Assembly: GCF_003946245.1 (NCBI RefSeq)
Contig: NZ_RHNN01000026.1
Span: 1 to 46,812, forward strand
DNA from: Levilactobacillus cerevisiae
GTDB lineage: Bacteria; Bacillota; Bacilli; Lactobacillales; Lactobacillaceae
Direction: 5' to 3'
DNA: 46,812 nucleotides
Shown here: piece after piece, positions 41,536-46,812 of the stretch
How positions within the stretch are numbered: position 1 is the stretch's first letter
Layout of the letters: each line of letters starts with the position of its first letter
Position numbers and translations under genes: made by a program
Notes under the pieces: model-generated
What the model was told of the DNA's origin: nothing
Database searches by the model: none
The model's input: the letters and a program-made list of their open reading frames with translations, nothing else

Positions 41536-44500
41536 GTGAACATGATTAAAGGCGAATGGAATTACATCCGGCACAATCGGTTGATTTTGATCTCCGTGTT
41601 GGCCATTATGTTTATTCCATTCCTCTACAGTATCTTCTTTCTAAAATCGGTTTGGGACCCGTACGGCGAAACCGGTTCGTTACCCGTTGCGGTGGTGAAC
41701 CAGGATAAACCCGTGACTTATCAGGGGCAAAAATTAAACGTTGGGGATCAAACAATCACCAACCTGAAAAAGAACCACCAGTTAGGCTGGAAATTTGTGT
41801 CCGCTAAGAAGGCGGCGGCTGGGTTAAAGAATCACAAGTACTACACGGTGATCACCCTGCCAAAGAATTTCTCGGCAAACGCTGCGACGGCGCTGGATAA
41901 GCACCCGAAGAAAATGACGTTTACCTACAAGACGAACGGTTCAGCTAACTACATCGCACAGGTCATGAGTGAGGTCGGTTCTGACCAGCTGAACAGCCAG
42001 ATTCGTGCAAAAGTGACCAAGGCATACGCCCAAGCCACGTTTAAGCAAATCTACGCCGTCGGCAAGGGGATGGACAAGGCTGCCAAGGGATCCGCTCAGT
42101 TGAAGAACGGGACGGTGACCTTGACGGATGGCCTGAACACCTACACGACCGGGGTCCACACGCTGAATAGTGGTCTCCAGGAAATGAAGACGTCCGTGAC
42201 GCCATTGGCAACTGGGATTCAAAAGTTGACCACCGGTGCTTCTACGCTGCAAAGTGGACTGGCAACGTATACCGCCGGGGTTGGCCAATACGCTACTGGG
42301 GTGAACACGTACACTAGTGGTGTCGGTCAATATACCGCTGGGGTTAACCAATTTACCAGTGGTGTGAGTCAGTTAAGCGCAGGGATGCCGAAACTGACCG
42401 CCGGAACGTCACAACTTGCGAGTGGGGCCAGCACTTTGAAGAGTGGGACTTACACTTATGTTGATGGGGTTTATACGCTGAACTCTGGCGTGAAAACGCT
42501 GGGTAGTGGCGCAACTTCTCTGGCTAGCGGTGTCACCAAGCTGGCTGACGGGAGTAAGAGCTTGAATTCTGGGTTGAGTACGTTGAGTGGGAACTCTAGC
42601 TCGTTGAACTCTGGGGCAAGTCAATTGGCCACTGGTGCAACTAGCTTAAAAAATGGGGTAGACCAGTTAGAAACAAAACTTGACAATATTGCAGGCATGT
42701 CTGAGGACCTAACCAAGGCTAAAGGACTGTTGCAAAATATTCAAAACGTTGCTTCAATTAGGGGCAATGGCACGAGTATGGCCGCGGCTACGAATGATTT
42801 GTATACCGCTATGCAACAGTTAATGGCGGCGCAGGCTACCGCGAAAGCTGCTGCGGCTAGTGCTCAAACAGCAACTGATCAAATCAAGAGTGACGTTGCT
42901 GGATCGACTACAAGTACCTCTGGTTCTACAACAAGTGATGCGAATACAACGGCCAAGAGCAATATTGTGACCGCAACTTCCAAGGCTAAAGCGTTAGCTG
43001 ACGAAATCAGTTCAGCAAGTAGTGATCAGTCAATTAAAGACAAAGTTACAGAGTTACAAACGCAGTTGGACACGATTAATAGTAATGCGAAAAACATTAC
43101 AGCTGAAAAGCAGGCTTCAGCCGCCACGGCTAATGCCTCACTGTTGAAGGATGCTACAACGGCTGCTGATGCCAGTGCGGCTGCAACTACAGCTTTGGAA
43201 AATGTGCAGGCAAAAGCTGGAGCACTGCTAGGTCTAATGCAGTCTGCTACAATGACTGAAGCTCAAGCAAACGCACTTCAAGCTTTGATGAGTAGCTCAA
43301 GTACTGATGCAGCCACCGATATGAATAACTTATCATCAGACTTAACGGCGCTTTCTGCGTTGAATTCTGATGATAGTAAACAGCAGTTGGCGGCATTGCA
43401 GAAGGGTGCCACAGATTTGAGCACAGGTGCTACGCAACTAAGTACACAATTACCACAATACACGTCCGGTGTCGACCAAGCCTTCGCCGGCTCAACAACA
43501 CTGAACAACGGTTTATCCAGCTTGAACAGTCAAGTACCAACCTTAACCAATGGGATTACCAAGATCATGGCAGGTACTGCCAAGTTAGCCAAGAATGGTC
43601 CCGCCCTAAAGAGTGGTGCCAAGAAGCTCTCGTCCGGTGCCACGCAATTAAACACTGGGCTGCAAACGGCCGCGGCGGGTGTGAACAAGCTGAACGCCAA
43701 TACAGGTAAGTTAACTGCTGCTGGCAACAAGCTTAACGCCAACACGCCAAAGCTGACCGCTGCCGGCAACAAGCTGACTAGCAACTCCAGCAAGCTGAAC
43801 CAGGGTGCCACCCAGATTAGTTCTGGCCTGAATACCTTGAACGGCAAGATTCCAACCTTAACCAGTGGGGTCAACCAACTGGCTGATGGTTCGCAACAGC
43901 TGGACAGCAATAGTGCTAAATTGCTCAGCGGTACCAACAAGCTCAAGAACGGGAGTGGCACGTTAGCCAAGTCCCTGAAGAGTGGTGCTGATCAACTCAA
44001 GGCACAACCTCTGACCAACAAGACGGCCGACATGTTTGCCGCACCAACGAAGCTGAAGCACGAAAGCTACAGTTACGTGCCAAACTACGGGCACGCCTTA
44101 GCACCTTACGTGCTGTCCGTTGCCCTCTACGTTGGGGCCTTGGTCTTCAACTTTGCCTTCCCAATTCGGAAGGTGTCACGCGAGGACGGGACGGCCACGG
44201 GTTGGTACTTGAGTAAGGTTTCCATTGGCGCGGTCGAAGGATTCGCCATGGGCCTGATCGAACCAGTCCTGATGATGTTAGGTGGCTTGAGTGTCGATCA
44301 CCCAGGTCAAATGATTCTGATTTCAATCTTCTTCGCGGAAGCGTCGATGTTTATCGTCATGTTCCTGTCGATGCTGCTGGACAACCCTGGTCGATTCATC
44401 GCCATGGTTCTCCTGATGCTCCAATTAGGTGGTTCCGGTGGGACGTTCCCAATGGAAGTCACCAACCACTTCTACAACGTCGTGCACCCATTCCTGCCGA

Positions 44501-44724
44501 TGACTTACTCAATCCTCGGATTCCGTCAAGCCATCACGTCGGGGATGCAGGGCATGGTCGGTCAATCGTTGTGGGTCTTAGCACTCTTTACCGTCATTGG
44601 TTTAGCGCTGCTCTGGCCAACCATGGTTTGGCTGCAAAAGAAGCACTTGATGGGCAAGTCACAGTTGGATGATAACCAAAAACTCCAAGCTGTTGAAGAC
44701 CCAGATGCCAAGTCGCATTCATAA
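41536..44724 (+). CDS. YhgE/Pip-family membrane protein, ~1062 aa
   Basis: A very large envelope protein of the YhgE/Pip family, related to the phage infection protein of lactococci and to ESX/type VII-associated membrane proteins. The N-terminal segment MIKGEWNYIRHNRLILISVLAIMFIPFLYS is followed by WDPYGETGSLPVAVVNQDK, the diagnostic family region. The centre is a long extracellular helical region with repeated G-x-x-x-L-x-x-G units (TSGVSQLSAG, LNSGVKTLGSG, ASGVTKLADG). Five or six membrane segments at the C-terminus resemble ABC-2 permeases. I take GTG 41536 as start, and TTG 41512 or ATG 41542 are possible. The part encoded by about 42660-43440 is Ala/Thr/Ser-rich with different, AT-richer codons, suggesting an inserted or diversified module. 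Confidence 0.88.
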   Translation: MNMIKGEWNYIRHNRLILISVLAIMFIPFLYSIFFLKSVWDPYGETGSLPVAVVNQDKPVTYQGQKLNVGDQTITNLKKNHQLGWKFVSAKKAAAGLKNHKYYTVITLPKNFSANAATALDKHPKKMTFTYKTNGSANYIAQVMSEVGSDQLNSQIRAKVTKAYAQATFKQIYAVGKGMDKAAKGSAQLKNGTVTLTDGLNTYTTGVHTLNSGLQEMKTSVTPLATGIQKLTTGASTLQSGLATYTAGVGQYATGVNTYTSGVGQYTAGVNQFTSGVSQLSAGMPKLTAGTSQLASGASTLKSGTYTYVDGVYTLNSGVKTLGSGATSLASGVTKLADGSKSLNSGLSTLSGNSSSLNSGASQLATGATSLKNGVDQLETKLDNIAGMSEDLTKAKGLLQNIQNVASIRGNGTSMAAATNDLYTAMQQLMAAQATAKAAAASAQTATDQIKSDVAGSTTSTSGSTTSDANTTAKSNIVTATSKAKALADEISSASSDQSIKDKVTELQTQLDTINSNAKNITAEKQASAATANASLLKDATTAADASAAATTALENVQAKAGALLGLMQSATMTEAQANALQALMSSSSTDAATDMNNLSSDLTALSALNSDDSKQQLAALQKGATDLSTGATQLSTQLPQYTSGVDQAFAGSTTLNNGLSSLNSQVPTLTNGITKIMAGTAKLAKNGPALKSGAKKLSSGATQLNTGLQTAAAGVNKLNANTGKLTAAGNKLNANTPKLTAAGNKLTSNSSKLNQGATQISSGLNTLNGKIPTLTSGVNQLADGSQQLDSNSAKLLSGTNKLKNGSGTLAKSLKSGADQLKAQPLTNKTADMFAAPTKLKHESYSYVPNYGHALAPYVLSVALYVGALVFNFAFPIRKVSREDGTATGWYLSKVSIGAVEGFAMGLIEPVLMMLGGLSVDHPGQMILISIFFAEASMFIVMFLSMLLDNPGRFIAMVLLMLQLGGSGGTFPMEVTNHFYNVVHPFLPMTYSILGFRQAITSGMQGMVGQSLWVLALFTVIGLALLWPTMVWLQKKHLMGKSQLDDNQKLQAVEDPDAKSHS

Positions 44725-44733
44725 GATGTGAAA

Positions 44734-44774
44734 TGAAAGTGTCGTGAAACCACTGGTTTTGCGGCACTTTTTGC
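44734..44774 (+). terminator. Terminator after YhgE/Pip gene
   Basis: The stem 44736-44751 with 44755-44770 (AAAGTG...CACTTT) is followed by Ts. A TATAAT box for the next gene follows at about 44776-44781. Confidence 0.8.
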
Positions 44775-44813
44775 GTATAATCGATTTTATAAGTTGAGAA
44801 ATGAGGGATGCAC

Positions 44814-45308
44814 ATGTCAGTCACGTTTCGGTTAGCCACCACGGCGGATCAGCCGCGGATTGTGGCCATTTATAATCAGGCGATTGCCACGAAAGCAAGT
44901 ACCGCGGACCTGACGCCCATGACGGTGGCGGAGCGGCAACCGTGGTTCCACGAATTTTCTGCGGATCATTTTCCGTTGTGGGTGATGGTGGAAGCAGATA
45001 ACGTGGTGGGATTCGTGGGCCTGGAACCGTACAGTGACCGCGTAGCGTACGCGCAAACGGCCGAAATTGCCCTGTATTTGGCTTCTGAGGCGCAGGGCCA
45101 CCACTTGGGCGGGCAAGCCGTAGAATGGGCTGAGAACGCCGGCAAACGCCTTGGACTGACGACGGTCATTTCGCGAATTTTTGGTTACAACCAGGCCAGC
45201 CGCCGTTTATTTGAAAAGCACGGTTACGAACACTGGGGCCATTTACCAGGAATCGCCGACATGCAGGGCTTCACTGCCGATTTGGAAGTCTACGGGAAGC
45301 ATTTATGA
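44814..45308 (+). CDS. GNAT-family N-acetyltransferase (phosphinothricin-acetyltransferase-like)
   Basis: A 164-aa cytosolic acetyltransferase using acetyl-CoA. The N-terminal strand TFRLATTADQPRIVAIYNQAI and the middle segment VEADNVVGFVGLEPY are typical of the Pat/Bar group. The CoA-binding motif A reads IALYLASEAQGHHLGGQAVEWAE (Q-x-x-G-x-G type, modified to QGHHLGG), followed by IFGYNQASRRLFEKHGYEHWGHLP. Substrates of this subgroup are small amines, often toxic amino-acid analogues, but the true one is unknown. ATG 44814 is preferred to 44808 because GAGGG then lies at workable distance. It has its own promoter after a terminator. Confidence 0.88.
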   Translation: MSVTFRLATTADQPRIVAIYNQAIATKASTADLTPMTVAERQPWFHEFSADHFPLWVMVEADNVVGFVGLEPYSDRVAYAQTAEIALYLASEAQGHHLGGQAVEWAENAGKRLGLTTVISRIFGYNQASRRLFEKHGYEHWGHLPGIADMQGFTADLEVYGKHL

Positions 45309-45509
45309 GTTGGCCATTCGATGAAAATTCGCTGGATTTTTTCACAAAGTTCTAATCAAACAAGGGATGATAACGGATTCCCTTTGCTAAATATCACAAC
45401 TGTTATATGAAAATAGCGTGAAACATGTTAAAATATCATCGTGTGGTTTTCTCATGTAAACCCATTAACTTGCTTCATATCTCAGAGTATTCGACGGAGG
45501 CAAACATTC
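45309..45509 (+). promoter_or_regulatory. Intergenic region before azlC-like gene
   Basis: A weak hairpin AAGGGA / TCCCTT near 45363-45384 may end the acetyltransferase transcript. An AT-rich promoter-like stretch follows, with GGAGG before the TTG start at 45510. Confidence 0.35.
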
Positions 45510-46313
45510 TTGAATAAACGACGGCCAAACCCCAAGCAAGTGCCGGACCCCAATGAACCCTTATGGCGGTCGACACTGCGGGTAGCCATGCCCCTTAACT
45601 TGAGTTACATACCAATTGGGCTGGCTTGTGGAATTTTGCTACACGCGGCAGGGTTCAACACCTTACTGACAGGATTGGTTTCGATCCTTGTCTTTTCAGG
45701 TGGGGCGCAATTTTTAATTGCCACGATGTTGACCATTAATTCCCCATTACTTTCAATTGTTTTGATGTTGTTCTTTTTGGAATTACGGTATGCATTACTG
45801 AGTTCGAGTTTATCGCCTTACTTAAAAGGCCAGTCCAATCGCTTTTTATTTGCGTTTGCGATTTCGTTAAATGATGAAAATTACGCCATTAATTACTTAA
45901 AATTTGCCACGGATAAGAAGTGGACGGGTAAGGAAGCCTTGATGGTGGAGCACTATTCCTTGCTGTTCTGGGCCCTCAGTAACGTTGTCGGGAGTTTGAT
46001 TGGGAGCGCACTGAAGATTGACCTGGGAGTCGTGAACTTTGCGTTAACGGCCCTGTTCTTGTACATGATCGTGATGCAGATCAAGAACCGTTTGACGATT
46101 GTCATTTGCCTGATTTCTGGGCTGCTGGCGGCCGCCTGCATGATGCTCACCAAGAGTACGTTGGGGTTGGTAATTTCGACGATTATTGCTTCACTGATTG
46201 GGTTCTTTCTGGAGACAACGTTGCGGAAACGGTTGCCAGATAGCCATTGGCTGTGGAAGTTGCGCAGTCCGGGGGCGAAGAAGTCGACGGTGGAAAGTGA
46301 ATCGGATGATTAG
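45510..46313 (+). CDS. azlC: AzlC-family branched-chain amino acid exporter subunit, 267 aa
   Basis: A membrane protein with about seven hydrophobic segments. It forms, with AzlD, an exporter of branched-chain amino acids or analogues (as in BrnFE/YgaZH). The sequence LRVAMPLNLSYIPIGLACGILLHAAG, VSILVFSGGAQFLIA and FFLELRYALLSSSLSPYL is the family signature. The C-terminus is basic and cytosolic. TTG 45510 is chosen as start because GGAGG lies just before it and upstream in-frame residues do not fit. The next gene (AzlD) follows after 17 bases, consistent with one operon. Confidence 0.9.
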   Translation: MNKRRPNPKQVPDPNEPLWRSTLRVAMPLNLSYIPIGLACGILLHAAGFNTLLTGLVSILVFSGGAQFLIATMLTINSPLLSIVLMLFFLELRYALLSSSLSPYLKGQSNRFLFAFAISLNDENYAINYLKFATDKKWTGKEALMVEHYSLLFWALSNVVGSLIGSALKIDLGVVNFALTALFLYMIVMQIKNRLTIVICLISGLLAAACMMLTKSTLGLVISTIIASLIGFFLETTLRKRLPDSHWLWKLRSPGAKKSTVESESDD

Positions 46314-46330
46314 GATACGGGAGACGCTAT

Positions 46331-46678
46331 ATGAGTGCAGTTAATACGTGGAACAGTACGCAACACTTCTGGTTAATTATTTTAGGCTTTTGTGTTGCCT
46401 TCGTGCCGCGCTTCATTCCCTTGATGTTGTTCACCAAGCGGGCCATTCCAGAATGGTTCAACGAATGGATGAAGTTTGTGCCGGTATCGTTATTTACCGC
46501 GCTGGTCGTGAAGGATATCTTCATTGACAGCGCCACTTACGGAATTATCTTAAACCATTTTTCCGAAATGATTGCGGCCGTTATCGTCGTCATCATTGCT
46601 TATCGCACGCGTTCCATGGCCATTTCGGTCATTACAGGATTGATAGCGGTGTTCCTGTTGAGCATGTTTATTGCGTGA
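46331..46678 (+). CDS. azlD: AzlD-family branched-chain amino acid exporter subunit, 115 aa
   Basis: This small membrane protein has four hydrophobic segments (FWLIILGFCVAFVPRFIPLML, FVPVSLFTALVVKDIF, MIAAVIVVIIAYRTR, VITGLIAVFLLSMF). The N-terminal PRFIPLMLFTKRAIPEWFNEWMKFVPVSLFTALVV is typical of AzlD. It works as partner of AzlC and is often needed for stability or function. ATG 46331 follows GGGAG. It ends with a terminator at 46706-46735. Confidence 0.9.
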   Translation: MSAVNTWNSTQHFWLIILGFCVAFVPRFIPLMLFTKRAIPEWFNEWMKFVPVSLFTALVVKDIFIDSATYGIILNHFSEMIAAVIVVIIAYRTRSMAISVITGLIAVFLLSMFIA

Positions 46679-46703
46679 CGGTGATTCATTAAATTGTCAG
46701 AGG

Positions 46704-46736
46704 TAAGGCGGAGCGCTGTTGGCTCTGCCTTTTTTG
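46704..46736 (+). terminator. Terminator after azlCD operon
   Basis: The stem AGGCGGAGC (46706-46714) / GCTCTGCCT (46722-46730, one G-T pair) is followed by six Ts. Confidence 0.8.
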
Positions 46737-46741
46737 GTTCT

Positions 46742-46797
46742 AAAATATCTGTTGTTGGTAATCAAATGAATTTGATTACTGGCAACGGATATTTTTG
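46742..46797. terminator. Long bidirectional hairpin at the window end
   Basis: AAATATC pairs with GATATTT, GTTG with CAAC, and GTAATCAAAT with ATTTGATTAC, giving a ~50-nt hairpin with A- and T-runs. A TATAAT box follows at 46798-46803, probably for a gene beyond the window. The hairpin may end a reverse-strand gene outside or act as an operator for the next gene. Confidence 0.6.
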
Positions 46798-46812
46798 TAT
46801 AATCAAAGAATG

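Overview
The window looks like a chromosomal stretch of a Levilactobacillus (Lactobacillus brevis group) bacterium. Two tandem genes encode surface-layer proteins with the signal peptide and N-terminal wall-binding region typical of L. brevis S-layer proteins. The housekeeping order rsmG-noc-parA-parB-DUF951-ychF-DUF1129 ... guaB-response regulator-histidine kinase-dacA is also typical of lactobacilli. No rRNA, tRNA, CRISPR array, phage module or transposase gene was recognised.

Layout. 1-2.0 kb: tail of a probably frameshifted MFS transporter and two unknown reverse-strand genes. 2.0-6.3 kb: two S-layer paralogues flanking a Panacea-type antitoxin and an unknown, probably toxic partner. 6.3-11.6 kb: small regulators (HTH, ComK-like, MarR), a reverse-strand gene broken by an in-frame TGA at codon 13, and an NAD(P)-binding protein. 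11.6-12.95 kb: no plausible genes, but two strong non-coding RNA candidates, one about 171 nt and one about 589 nt with paired ends, promoter and terminator. 12.95-17.9 kb: a nucleoside/purine salvage group with a degenerate DeoB-like protein, a NupC transporter, an NCS2 purine permease behind a riboswitch-like leader, and a nucleoside hydrolase. 18.0-20.65 kb: repeats, a 29-residue membrane peptide that may be a type I toxin, and a metallophosphoesterase. 20.67-26.0 kb: chromosome partition and housekeeping block. 26.0-35.4 kb: an accessory island between DUF1129 and guaB, with repeats, a membrane protein, a duplicated module (Ser/Lys-rich secreted protein plus GT-C-type membrane glycosyltransferase) and a YfhO-like membrane protein. 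35.5-41.1 kb: guaB, two-component system, dacA. 41.5-46.8 kb: a large YhgE/Pip protein, a GNAT acetyltransferase and the AzlC/AzlD exporter pair.

The most unusual content is a family of intergenic structured repeats at five loci. Each locus pairs one unit of subfamily I with one unit of subfamily II in opposite orientation. Three loci read I(+)II(-) and two read II(+)I(-), so they are one composite element of about 0.4-0.6 kb in two orientations. Stem arms differ strongly between copies but stay complementary, even between two tandem copies that are otherwise nearly identical. One copy overlaps the last codons of a gene, and another separates a response regulator from its kinase. A second, unrelated structured family (E) has two copies. 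No computation was possible, so all structures were read by eye.
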